This document shows, one piece after another, positions 17,877-26,289 of a stretch of 64,000 bases of DNA. The translations under genes were made by a program, and so were the position numbers. The stretch is from Planctomycetota bacterium. GTDB lineage: Bacteria > Planctomycetota > Brocadiia > Brocadiales > Brocadiaceae. Every line of letters starts with the position of its first letter. The stretch's first letter is position 1. The DNA is taken from contig VGXV01000012.1 in NCBI GenBank assembly GCA_016873165.1, positions 20,516 to 84,515 on the forward strand, given 5' to 3'. The notes under the pieces were generated by a model. That model was not told the DNA's origin and ran no database searches. It saw nothing but the letters and a program-made list of their open reading frames with translations.

Positions 17877-18518
17877 ATGATTGATTTGCACACACATACG
17901 CTATTTTCCGATGGCGAATTGTTGCCTTCAGAGCTTATCCGCCGTTGTGAGATAAAAGGTTTTCGCGGGCTGGCTATCACCGATCATGCAGACTATTCCA
18001 ACATTGATATTGTAATTCCTAATGTGTTAAAAGCGTGTAAGGAAATAACATCTATCGCCAGAATAAAGGTGCGTGTGGGGGTTGAATTAACGCATCTCAG
18101 GCCGGAACATATAAAGGCAATGGTACAGAGAGCCAGAGAACTGGGCGCGCATATTGTTTTGGTGCATGGGGAAACAATTACAGAGCCGGTTATTCCCGGC
18201 ACAAACAGGGCTGCGATAGAGGCGGGCGCTGATGTTTTGACTCATCCCGGGCTTATTTCTGAGGATGATGTAAAGTTGGCGAAGGAAAGGGGCGTAAGGC
18301 TTGAAATATCGGGAAGGAAAGGCCATTCTTACGCAAATGGTCATGTTGCTAAAATAGCAAAAAAGGTAGGGGCAAAGCTTGTTATGGGCTCGGATTCCCA
18401 TTCCCCTGGTGACTTATTGGACCGCTCTTATGCTGAATTGATTATTAAAGCGGCGGGTTTGGATGATGATGATGTGAAAAAAATTTTTAAAGAGGCAGAG
18501 ACTTTAATTGGTTTATAA
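17877..18518 (+). CDS. PHP-domain phosphoesterase
   Basis: 213 residues forming a single PHP metal-binding domain. The metal ligands are in MIDLHTHTLFSDGE (1-14), LAITDHADYS (about 33-42), GVELTH, LVHGE, LTHPG and MGSDSHSPGD. It is related to histidinol phosphatase HisK and YcdX-type enzymes; the true substrate cannot be told. It is soluble. No clear ribosome site is seen before the ATG. The following TPR gene starts 12 bases downstream and rluD 3 bases after that, so the three form an operon. Confidence 0.9.
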   Translation: MIDLHTHTLFSDGELLPSELIRRCEIKGFRGLAITDHADYSNIDIVIPNVLKACKEITSIARIKVRVGVELTHLRPEHIKAMVQRARELGAHIVLVHGETITEPVIPGTNRAAIEAGADVLTHPGLISEDDVKLAKERGVRLEISGRKGHSYANGHVAKIAKKVGAKLVMGSDSHSPGDLLDRSYAELIIKAAGLDDDDVKKIFKEAETLIGL

Positions 18519-18530
18519 AGAGAAAGAAAA

Positions 18531-19181
18531 ATGACTGAGACAAAAACTGACACACTGGGGGTATTAAACAAATATAAAATCTTTATAGGTATAGGCATTG
18601 CGGTTGCCGTTTCTATTGCTTCCGGGACGATTACTTTTGTTAAAGCAAAGTCAAGAAAGGAAGAAGCCGCATGGCAGAGCATGTGGAGAATCAATAATGA
18701 CCTTGCGAAGGCTGTTCAATCGGGAAAAACTGAAAAAGACAAAAACGAGGCATTAAACAATGCCATTGAAGCCTTCAAATATGTGGAAGAGACTTCCGCA
18801 TCTTCCGGCACAATGCCATGGATTTTATTTCAAATGGGTAATATTTATTATGACCTGAAGAAATATGACGAGGCGATTCGTAGCTATAATGATTTTTTGC
18901 AAAGATATAGCGGACACCCAATTGCTTTCATGGTGAAACAATCGTTGGGCTATGCTTATGAGGAAAAAGGACTTTTGCAGGAGGCCGGCGGCCAATTTAA
19001 TGATGCTGTGCTGTCAGACAAGATTTTTCTTTTGGCGCAACAGGGGTGGGATGCCGGTCGTTGTTACGACAAATTAGGCCAAAAGGAAAATGCTATTCGC
19101 AGCTATACCAAAGCGATTGATACCGCCCCTGACAGTATTTGGGCATCACTTTCGAGATATCGGTTATCGATAATAAAATAA
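18531..19181 (+). CDS. TPR membrane protein (YfgM-like topology)
   Basis: 216 residues. One N-terminal membrane helix (about 17-37, IFIGIGIAVAVSIASGTITFV) is followed by a soluble region with three or four TPR units (WILFQMGNIYYDLKKYDEAIRSYNDFLQRY; AIRSYTKAIDTAPDS). The helix-plus-TPR layout recalls YfgM/CoaM, ancillary subunits of the Sec/BamB system, but family membership is not certain. It sits between the PHP gene and rluD with very short gaps. Confidence 0.8.
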   Translation: MTETKTDTLGVLNKYKIFIGIGIAVAVSIASGTITFVKAKSRKEEAAWQSMWRINNDLAKAVQSGKTEKDKNEALNNAIEAFKYVEETSASSGTMPWILFQMGNIYYDLKKYDEAIRSYNDFLQRYSGHPIAFMVKQSLGYAYEEKGLLQEAGGQFNDAVLSDKIFLLAQQGWDAGRCYDKLGQKENAIRSYTKAIDTAPDSIWASLSRYRLSIIK

Positions 19182-19184
19182 CTT

Positions 19185-20189
19185 ATGATGCTGCAGGAAA
19201 GCCTACCACAGGTTAAAGAAGTAATTATAGAAATAAAAAGGGTAAATGAAAATAAGAGAATAGACAGGTACATTGCTTCCCGGTTTCCGGATTTTTCGAG
19301 AACCTATATACAGAAACTCGTAAAAGAGGGCGCAATTGTTGTAAATGGAAGCGCCGTCAAGAGCAGTTATTTTATAAAAAAAGGCGATGTTATTTCTGCC
19401 ACTGTTCCGGTGCCGGAAGAAACAAAAATAGTGCCGGAAGACATTCCACTGAATATAATTTACGAAGATGATTACTTAATGGTTATCAACAAGCCATTTG
19501 ATATGGTGGTACACCCTGCGGGCGGTCATCCTTCCGGTACTCTTGTTAATGCTGTTACTTTTTACTGCCAAAATCTTTCTCAGATTAATGGCCCTCTGAA
19601 AGCGGGTATCGTTCACCGATTGGATAGAGATACAAGCGGAGTAATGCTTGTAATAAAGAGCAATGCCGTGCATTCTCATATTGCAATGCAGTTTGAGAAA
19701 AGGCTTATAAAAAAAGAGTATATTGCTGTTGTAGAGGGCGAGATGGTATTTGATTCTGATGAAATAAATATGCCAATCGGACGGCATAGAGCTGACAGGC
19801 AAAAGATGGCGATAAGAAGGGACATCGGGAAAGACGCGGTTTCCGTTTATGAGGTAATTGAGCGTTTTCGGGGATATACGTTGGTGAAAATAATGCCAAA
19901 GACGGGGAGGACGCATCAAATTCGTGTTCATATGCAGGCAATAGGGCATCCGGTAGTTGCAGATGAGATGTATAGCAAGCAGGATTCATGTTATCTTACC
20001 GATTTGCTGGACAAGGAAAGGTTTCTGGAAGAGGAACCTATAATTGACAGGCAGGCTCTCCATGCGCAGAGAATTGAGTTCTTCCATCCCATCCTGAACA
20101 AACAAATGGCATTCCAGGTTGATTTGGCAGAGGATGTTTCTTCTTTGGTGAACGCACTTCGGGAATTAAGACCTCTCAAAAATAAATAA
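19185..20189 (+). CDS. rluD: Ribosomal large subunit pseudouridine synthase, RluD type
   Basis: Isomerises uridines in 23S rRNA helix 69 or similar sites. 334 residues: an S4 RNA-binding domain (about 20-75, RIDRYIASRFPDFSRTYIQKLVKEGAIVVNG) and a catalytic domain with the signature GIVHRLDRDTSGVMLV (catalytic Asp near 148) and GRTHQIRVHMQAIGHPVVAD. Length and motif order fit RluD, though RluC-like specificity cannot be excluded. It is the last gene of the PHP-TPR-rluD operon. Confidence 0.93.
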   Translation: MMLQESLPQVKEVIIEIKRVNENKRIDRYIASRFPDFSRTYIQKLVKEGAIVVNGSAVKSSYFIKKGDVISATVPVPEETKIVPEDIPLNIIYEDDYLMVINKPFDMVVHPAGGHPSGTLVNAVTFYCQNLSQINGPLKAGIVHRLDRDTSGVMLVIKSNAVHSHIAMQFEKRLIKKEYIAVVEGEMVFDSDEINMPIGRHRADRQKMAIRRDIGKDAVSVYEVIERFRGYTLVKIMPKTGRTHQIRVHMQAIGHPVVADEMYSKQDSCYLTDLLDKERFLEEEPIIDRQALHAQRIEFFHPILNKQMAFQVDLAEDVSSLVNALRELRPLKNK

Positions 20190-20363
20190 GAAAAAGGTAT
20201 GAAAAGGTTATAATGAGATAAAAAAATATGATATTTGGTGATTTAATAACATATTTGCTATGCTATATTTCTAAAGATTTCGTGTAAATAAATGTATTGC
20301 TTTTTACTATAGCCTGGTGTTATATTTCCTAATGTCTTTTAATTTTTATATAAGGAGTTATTT

Positions 20364-20594
20364 ATGTTTGGTATGCCGGGTGGTTGGGAGTGGATTATCA
20401 TCCTGATTGTGGCGCTTCTTATCTTTGGCAAAAGACTTCCTGAAGTAATGAAATCTTTGGGGAAGGGGATTGTCGAGTTTAAAAAGGGTGTAAAGGGCGT
20501 TGAAGAAGATGTGGAAGAAGTCAGCAACAAGCCGAAGTCTCAGAACAAAATAGACCGTGAGAATGATACTGCAAAGCAGGAAAAAAATAGTTAA
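20364..20594 (+). CDS. tatA: Twin-arginine translocase subunit TatA/TatE
   Basis: 76 residues. It has a short membrane helix (GGWEWIIILIVALLIFGKRL), the FGKRLPEV hinge, an amphipathic helix (MKSLGKGIVEFKKGVKGVEED) and a charged disordered tail, as in TatA. It forms the Tat pore at the inner membrane, which exports folded cofactor proteins. AAGGAG stands six bases before the ATG. No tatC or tatB lies nearby. The preceding 174 bases (20190-20363) contain no gene. Confidence 0.93.
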   Translation: MFGMPGGWEWIIILIVALLIFGKRLPEVMKSLGKGIVEFKKGVKGVEEDVEEVSNKPKSQNKIDRENDTAKQEKNS

Positions 20595-20625
20595 TTTAGT
20601 TTGATTTTGGAAAAGGATTACGACA

Positions 20626-20724
20626 ATGAGAGATCAACGAAGGCAGAGATTGAACTGGAGGAGTAAGAGAGCGAATCATGGAAGAATGGGAGCTAAAGGA
20701 AGAAGAGTGGGCAGGTATAAGTAA
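20626..20724 (+). CDS. Tiny arginine-rich protein of unknown function
   Basis: 32 codons from ATG 20626 to TAA 20724, with a good ribosome site (AAAAGGATT, eight bases before) and 31 bases after tatA. The product has ten arginines and three lysines (MRDQRRQRLNWRSKRANHGR...GRRVGRYK), as in very small ribosomal or RNA-binding proteins. I cannot assign it. It could be a real short ribosome-associated protein or a chance frame. Confidence 0.45.
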   Translation: MRDQRRQRLNWRSKRANHGRMGAKGRRVGRYK

Positions 20725-21178
20725 ATCAGACGATACATAGGGTAATGCCCCAATTTTTTCCTGATGAAGATTTTCTGGAGTTTTTTGCAGATATAATGTA
20801 GCACTTAAGAAATTTTAAATTCATGTAGGGTGGACAATATCCACCCTACAGTTAAAAATTGCCAAAGTCCTAAGTACTATTCATTCCTTTCATTATTTTA
20901 AGTGCTTAAACCGGTGGAGGGAAGTTTTCTGTTCCCATCAATAAAACAAAGATTTGCCATTAAAACAAACAACAAACGTTTAATTTATTCATATCCAATA
21001 GCAATTCCTGTCAAAACATTCGGGTAGACGCAACAAAATAAAGTATATTTCCGTTTTTTGTGACAATTTCTTCGCATTTACCGGCAATTCATCAATAGAG
21101 AAGGCCCTCGCTATGGTTGCTTTACGAATTGTGTCGTTCATTTTATTTTTGTAAGTTTCATGCGGGAGAATATTTTGA
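20725..21178. other. Gene-free stretch with nested palindromes
   Basis: About 450 bases between the tiny ORF and the AsmA gene. Apart from the nested inverted repeats at 20800-20906 I see no convincing gene. A leftward 50-codon frame (ATG near 21141, opening MNDTIRKATIARAF) ends at 20989 but lacks a ribosome site. The AsmA promoter should lie at the right end. Confidence 0.5.
20800..20906. repeat. Nested inverted repeat, REP-like element
   Basis: An inner perfect 11-bp palindrome at 20824-20850 (TGTAGGGTGGA, loop CAATA, TCCACCCTACA) is bracketed by an outer 9-bp inverted repeat AGCACTTAA (20800-20808) / TTAAGTGCT (20898-20906). It has no T-run, so it is not a usual terminator. It resembles dispersed REP-type palindromes tended by RAYT transposases, one of which is at 62714. 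Confidence 0.6.
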
Positions 21179-23836
21179 ATGAAGAAAATAATTATTATCC
21201 TTTCATCTGTTTTTATTTTTCTTTTCATAGCAATAATCGTTGCGCCCTTTGTCGTTAATTTAAATAAATATAAGGGCAGGATAATTACACTGGCAAAACC
21301 CTATTTGAACCGGGAGTTCGATTTTACCGATGTTAAACTTACCATAATCAGCGGTCTGGGAGTGGAAATCAAGGGATTGCGTATAGCAGATAATCCGGAA
21401 TTTGGGAGTGAAGATTTTCTTTCTTTACAAAATCTTCACATAAAGCTGAAATTGTTTCCACTGATAAAGAAAGAGATACAAATTAAAAAACTGATCATAG
21501 AGAAACCGGTTGTGCATATGGTTCGGAACTCAAGAGGAGAGTTTAATTTTTCTGATATAGTAAATGACACAGAAAAAACAGAAACGTTGCCTGCAAGAGA
21601 TGGGAAAAAGAGCGGGAAAAAAATAGGAGAGAGAGAGAAGCCTGATAGTGAAAAACATGATAATAATTATAACCCCTTTCTTGCGGGATTAATGGTTTCT
21701 CAATGTATCATAAACCAGGGGCAGATACATTTTCTGGATAATTATGTTCGCGATGAACCGGTAACAACGGTGGTTGATGCATTAGAGATAGAATTCCAAA
21801 ATGTGTCACTGAATAAGCCGATATCGATGTATTTATCAGCTTATTTACCAGGGGAAACCGAGCAAAGTTTTCTCATAAAGGGGACATTGGGTCCATTGGG
21901 AGAAAGCATGGACATAGCAAGCCTTTTTATGGATATTAACGTTTTCTTCAAAAATATACTCCTTAATAAATTTGCTCCCTATATTCCCGAAGATTTAGTG
22001 ATATATCCTCTTGAAGGAATTATTAATATGACTGCAAACATGAGGGGAGCTATTAATTCGGAACTTGATATAGAGTCAGAAATAAAGGGCGAAAAACTGA
22101 CAATGTCTATAAAAGATGCTAATGAGAAAATACAAAACGTAAATTTTACCCTCAAAGAAAAGATAAAATATGAAGACAGCAAAGGGGGACTCGTTCTCCA
22201 ACAATTGGATGTAAATCTGAATGGTAATGCCGTTTCTTTGACGGGGAATATGAAAAATATAAAAACAAGTCCTCAATGGGATTTAACCCTCTCATCAAAA
22301 ATAAATGCGCTTGATGAGGTGTTTGCAATGTATCCTGCCTTAAAAGAAGGATTGCCGCAAGATTTCCAAATCACAGGCCCGGTAAATATGGAGATGAATT
22401 CTAAGGGGAATATGGACACGATGCAAATATCCGGACATACAGAGATGAGTGGTGCGGCAATCACCTATGGTGAAATATTTCAGAAGCCAAAGCAGGTTCC
22501 GTTTCAATTATCTCTTAAAGCAAATAAAATTGCAGACACCGTTAAACTTGAGTCTCTCGTAATTAATATTCAGAATGCATCAATCAATAGCACCGGAACT
22601 ATTGAAGGTCTGACAAATCCGCGTGTTGATTTGGTGAATACTACAAATGAATTTTCTTTGAAGGAATGGGGCGCAATTGTCCCTTTGCTTAAAGAATACA
22701 GACCGGATGGTACTATTGTTATAAAGAATTTTGTGAAAGGCAATTTGGATGATGCATTTGTGAATATGCAGGTATCTTCTCCGAAACTTGCATTTAAACT
22801 TCCTGCATCATTGTCCGAATCAGAAGATCAGGAGAATAAGGATAAGAGTAAAAATGAGAAGCAGTCCGAAGATTTTGTTGAATTGCTCAGCCTGGAACTA
22901 TTGGCAGAAAAAAAAGCAGACAATATAAATGCCGACATGAAGGCGGATATAAAAAAGGGGGTTGTGCAGAATATTGATTTTGAAGAAATGAAAGGGAAGT
23001 TTAATTTCCAAAATGATATATTGAAAATAGAGGACTTTCAAATGAAGACATTTGAGGGAGATATTTCACTGGCAGGTGACTATGACACTGCCAGTATGAA
23101 ATGGAATGCGAGTCCCGTAATCAATAACGTAAAAGTCGAAGGGATTGTTGATAGTCTTACACAGTACCGTGGCATGATGAAGGGACTGTTTTCGGGTTCC
23201 TTTGAAATGGGCGGCTCTTTGGGCAATGAAGAGAGAATGGTGACGAGTGCCAATGGTTCATTTCAACTTTTACAAGGAGAAATAGAAAACGTAAATTTTA
23301 TGGGAACGATAATAGATTCTCTCCTGGGAATGAAAGAATTATACAAGTATGCAGAGAAAAAGAAGGAGGTGCTGGAGAAGTATAATGTAACGCGATTTGA
23401 TTCTCTGGAGGGTGAAGTTTCTCTTCTCAATGAAAAACTTGATTTGAAAAAATGTGATCTGGAGAATATTTATGTTCCTGAGGCGCCGGGTTCGGATGCA
23501 AAATTAAAGGGGAATATAAATATTGATACCGGCAACCTCAATTTAAAAGGTAAAGTTCACTTATCGCCGGAACATTCGGAAAAATTGACAAAGAAGGCAA
23601 AACCGTTGAATGCACTCGTTGATGAAAAAGGGAGTATTGTCCTGCCTGTTGCCGTTACCGGAAATATGAATAAGCCAAAACCATTATTGGATACAAAATA
23701 CGTACTCACCGCGATAATGAATTATTACGGCAAGGAAGAAATGGAGAAAGGATTGAATAAATTAAAAGAAAAAATTGACCTGGAGAAGTTTGGCCTGGAT
23801 AAACTCGGTTTGGAAAAGATATGGAAAAAAGAATAA
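21179..23836 (+). CDS. AsmA-family envelope protein
   Basis: 885 residues. An N-terminal membrane anchor (MKKIIIILSSVFIFLFIAII) is followed by the AsmA start (NREFDFTDVKLTIISGLGVEIKGLRI) and a long beta-rich periplasmic region ending in the AsmA-C-like part (about 600-830, KKGVVQNIDFEEMKGKFNFQND onward). A low-complexity charged linker lies at about 128-160 and 545-565. AsmA-like proteins form bridges that move phospholipid between inner and outer membranes in diderm bacteria. GGGAG stands ten bases before the ATG. It is monocistronic: the next gene is convergent, about 150 bases away. Confidence 0.85.
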   Translation: MKKIIIILSSVFIFLFIAIIVAPFVVNLNKYKGRIITLAKPYLNREFDFTDVKLTIISGLGVEIKGLRIADNPEFGSEDFLSLQNLHIKLKLFPLIKKEIQIKKLIIEKPVVHMVRNSRGEFNFSDIVNDTEKTETLPARDGKKSGKKIGEREKPDSEKHDNNYNPFLAGLMVSQCIINQGQIHFLDNYVRDEPVTTVVDALEIEFQNVSLNKPISMYLSAYLPGETEQSFLIKGTLGPLGESMDIASLFMDINVFFKNILLNKFAPYIPEDLVIYPLEGIINMTANMRGAINSELDIESEIKGEKLTMSIKDANEKIQNVNFTLKEKIKYEDSKGGLVLQQLDVNLNGNAVSLTGNMKNIKTSPQWDLTLSSKINALDEVFAMYPALKEGLPQDFQITGPVNMEMNSKGNMDTMQISGHTEMSGAAITYGEIFQKPKQVPFQLSLKANKIADTVKLESLVINIQNASINSTGTIEGLTNPRVDLVNTTNEFSLKEWGAIVPLLKEYRPDGTIVIKNFVKGNLDDAFVNMQVSSPKLAFKLPASLSESEDQENKDKSKNEKQSEDFVELLSLELLAEKKADNINADMKADIKKGVVQNIDFEEMKGKFNFQNDILKIEDFQMKTFEGDISLAGDYDTASMKWNASPVINNVKVEGIVDSLTQYRGMMKGLFSGSFEMGGSLGNEERMVTSANGSFQLLQGEIENVNFMGTIIDSLLGMKELYKYAEKKKEVLEKYNVTRFDSLEGEVSLLNEKLDLKKCDLENIYVPEAPGSDAKLKGNINIDTGNLNLKGKVHLSPEHSEKLTKKAKPLNALVDEKGSIVLPVAVTGNMNKPKPLLDTKYVLTAIMNYYGKEEMEKGLNKLKEKIDLEKFGLDKLGLEKIWKKE

Positions 23837-23986
23837 TCATGAATTCGAAGGCAGAAAGATAAAACAGTAGACGAGAAAGCAGTTTTTTCTTGTAACAGAA
23901 ACTGAATAGCATTCTCTTCGTAACGGCAAAACCCCTTTATTTGATAAAATAAGCAAACCGGAAATTCTTCCGCTTCTCAAATAGAA

Positions 23987-25201
23987 TCATTGGTAAATCA
24001 TCTGATACAGTTTTGACGCCAGATGTTTATTCATATCTTTGAGGATTTTATACTCCTCGAATGCCATTAACTTGTTTTCTATCTGCAGATATGCTATTCC
24101 CAGATGAAAATAGAGTTCCGGAACGTTTTTGTTAATGCGAATAGCCTGCCGGTAAGCCTCGACCGTTTCACGGTGCTGTTCAAGTGCGGTATGGGCTAAA
24201 CCAAGCATAAAATATGCATCGAATAATTGCGGATCGATACGCGTGGCATCAAGGAGAGGTTCCACTGCTTCTTGATATTGTTTCAGCATGAAATAGGAAA
24301 GACCCAGTTGGAAGTATCCTTCCGGAAACTCCGGTTTCAGGCTGATTGCCTGTTTCAAGTCCTTTATTGCGTCAGAATACTGTCCAAGCTTGTTTTTACA
24401 GTAACCGATTAGGATGTATGCATTGACATGATTACGGTTTTTCCCGGTGGCTTGTTGAAACGAGGAAATGGCCTTTTCGTACTCTGTAGTAACAAGATGG
24501 GAAATTCCCTCTCTGCAAAATTCCCATTCGGAATCGACCCGAGACCTTATCCACTCCGAAAGCGCCTGCTCTTTTACCGGCATAAGGTTTTCAATCCGTT
24601 CACAGGAAAGAGCGTAACCAAACCCATCGGGAGAAAGGAATGAGAGAATGCCTATGATTTCACCTTCCTTATTTACTACCGGGCTTCCACAATAACCCGC
24701 CGGAAGCAATGCCTTTATCTTTATTATTTTGCCAAACAACGGTATTTCAATGCTATCGGAAACAAATCCATTTACTACCGGATGCTCCGCATCGAATTGG
24801 CTGTTCACTACCATGATTTGCTCATTTGCCCCGGGAAAAGTCCTGTTCAGTGGCAACGGCAATATCCCCTCTTCATGACCTTCGGTTGCCAACAACACAA
24901 GGCCGCTTTCTTTATCTTCCGCAAGAACATTCTTTACGCAAAAAACATTTCCCTGAATATTTTTTATCTGAATACTATGTGCATCATGAAATACTTTATT
25001 GATGGTAATAAAATCGCCACGCTCATTTATAATGAAACCGCTTCCCTGCCTGGTCAATTTTCCATATTTATCAAGAGACTCAATAGAAACAACGGCAGAT
25101 TGCATTTTCATAATGGCATCCTGTGCCAGTAAACCGGAAGACCATCCCGCTCCAATTACGAAAAACGCACCAAATATCAAACATTGCAAAAATATCTTCA
25201 T
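23987..25201 (-). CDS. Trypsin-fold pseudoprotease with C-terminal TPRs
   Basis: 404 residues from ATG 25201 (AGGAAAGG just before); an ATG at 25219, also with a GAGG, would add six. A signal peptide (MKIFLQCLIFGAFFVIGAGW to about LLAQ) is followed by a DegP-like trypsin fold (about 30-205) and four or five TPRs (about 220-400). All three catalytic positions appear changed: ITINKVFHDA where the family has TNxHV (His to Lys), DKESGLVLL for the DLAVL Asp (to Gly), and GYCGSPVVN for GNSGGPLVN (Ser to Cys). It is thus probably a periplasmic binding or scaffold protein. The 250-base gap to the next rightward gene holds both promoters. Confidence 0.82.
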   Translation of the reverse strand: MKIFLQCLIFGAFFVIGAGWSSGLLAQDAIMKMQSAVVSIESLDKYGKLTRQGSGFIINERGDFITINKVFHDAHSIQIKNIQGNVFCVKNVLAEDKESGLVLLATEGHEEGILPLPLNRTFPGANEQIMVVNSQFDAEHPVVNGFVSDSIEIPLFGKIIKIKALLPAGYCGSPVVNKEGEIIGILSFLSPDGFGYALSCERIENLMPVKEQALSEWIRSRVDSEWEFCREGISHLVTTEYEKAISSFQQATGKNRNHVNAYILIGYCKNKLGQYSDAIKDLKQAISLKPEFPEGYFQLGLSYFMLKQYQEAVEPLLDATRIDPQLFDAYFMLGLAHTALEQHRETVEAYRQAIRINKNVPELYFHLGIAYLQIENKLMAFEEYKILKDMNKHLASKLYQMIYQ

Positions 25202-25464
25202 ACACCTTTCCTCGAACATATTACCATCCTCATTAGATAATTAATTTAAGACACTTTATTATAAAATAAATCCGAACAGATGAAATATAAATATAGATAC
25301 GGGAAAACATTAAATTGCAGCATTCGTCAAATAACCAATAAAGAAAACACTCCATTCCATACACACAAACATATAAAACACATTGACTTAAGTAGTTGCA
25401 TATTGTACCATAGCTTTTCTTTTGTGTGAATTACAGACGTGTAGTTAAACAATGGAGAAATTAC

Positions 25465-26175
25465 ATGGACAATCAAGAAAATATGTCCTTTATTGGCAAG
25501 ACAAAGGGAATTAATGTAAAAGGAAACGATCTTAAATGGTTTGCAATTAAAGTGGCTGCTATTCTTGCTTCTCAAGCTATTGTGGCCTTTTTATTTATGC
25601 TGTTTTACGTGGAAAAGTCAAGTAAAGACAATAGCCAGCGCTTTGCTGATTATGATACGAAAATAAGCGCAATCGAAAACCTTGTTGCCCAGACGACCCA
25701 AAAACAAAACAAAGACATCGCGGGACTCGCCAAATCAATTGATACAATGGGCCGTATAAACCAAAGCATTTTGGGAACGATTAATAATCTCTCAGAAGAA
25801 TTCCGCAAAATGAGTCCGGTAACTGAAGAAGCCCCCGCAGAGCAGCAGCAGCAAAAACAGGAAAGCACGGCATCCCAAACAGAAGAACCTTCCTCCTCTG
25901 GCGCCGCTCCGCCACAAGGCAACACATGGCATCTCAGGATTGTTACTTTGCAAAATATGGAAAAGAACAAGAAAGGTTTGGAAGAACTGGTGGAATTTCT
26001 GCAAAGCAAGGGAATACATGAAGCAAGATTGTTCCAATACGGTAAGCTGATGTCGGTGGATGTCGGTGATTTTGCCGATGTTGCGGATGATGCGGCAAAA
26101 AACCTTAAAACGAAAATTATGGAAATCTCTTATAAGGGAAGCACATTTAAGGACGCTTACTTCGTGCAATACTGA
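25465..26175 (+). CDS. Membrane protein with SPOR-like C-terminal domain
   Basis: 236 residues from ATG 25465 (GGAG seven bases before); an upstream ATG at 25426 lacks a ribosome site. One membrane helix (about 28-50, WFAIKVAAILASQAIVAFLF) is followed by a coiled-coil stretch (DTKISAIENLVAQTTQKQNK), then a Gln/Ser/Pro linker (about 120-150). A final domain (NTWHLRIVTLQNMEKNKKGL ... VSVGD-like VDVGDFADVADD ... FKDAYFVQY) has the beta-alpha-beta order of SPOR peptidoglycan-binding domains. The match is by shape, not certain. It precedes the GT/PA14 gene by 114 bases. Confidence 0.7.
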   Translation: MDNQENMSFIGKTKGINVKGNDLKWFAIKVAAILASQAIVAFLFMLFYVEKSSKDNSQRFADYDTKISAIENLVAQTTQKQNKDIAGLAKSIDTMGRINQSILGTINNLSEEFRKMSPVTEEAPAEQQQQKQESTASQTEEPSSSGAAPPQGNTWHLRIVTLQNMEKNKKGLEELVEFLQSKGIHEARLFQYGKLMSVDVGDFADVADDAAKNLKTKIMEISYKGSTFKDAYFVQY

Positions 26176-26289
26176 TAGAGAATGGCGGCTTGCTGAACGA
26201 GCGAAAATCATTACTATGCCACTTGATGGAGAGCAGGTAAACATTGAAATTCCTTAAACATCAATATAAACCAAAGTATATAAACATCC

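Noticed and set aside
19476..19949. Leftward 157-codon frame
   Set aside because: It is wholly antisense to rluD.
20989..21228. Leftward frame, with a 50-codon core opening MNDTIRKATIARAF
   Set aside because: It has no ribosome site, overlaps the AsmA start and has no known family. It could still be a gene fragment.
25792..26244. Leftward 150-codon frame
   Set aside because: It is antisense to the SPOR-like gene; its Cys/Leu-rich text comes from the complement of Gln/Ser codons.
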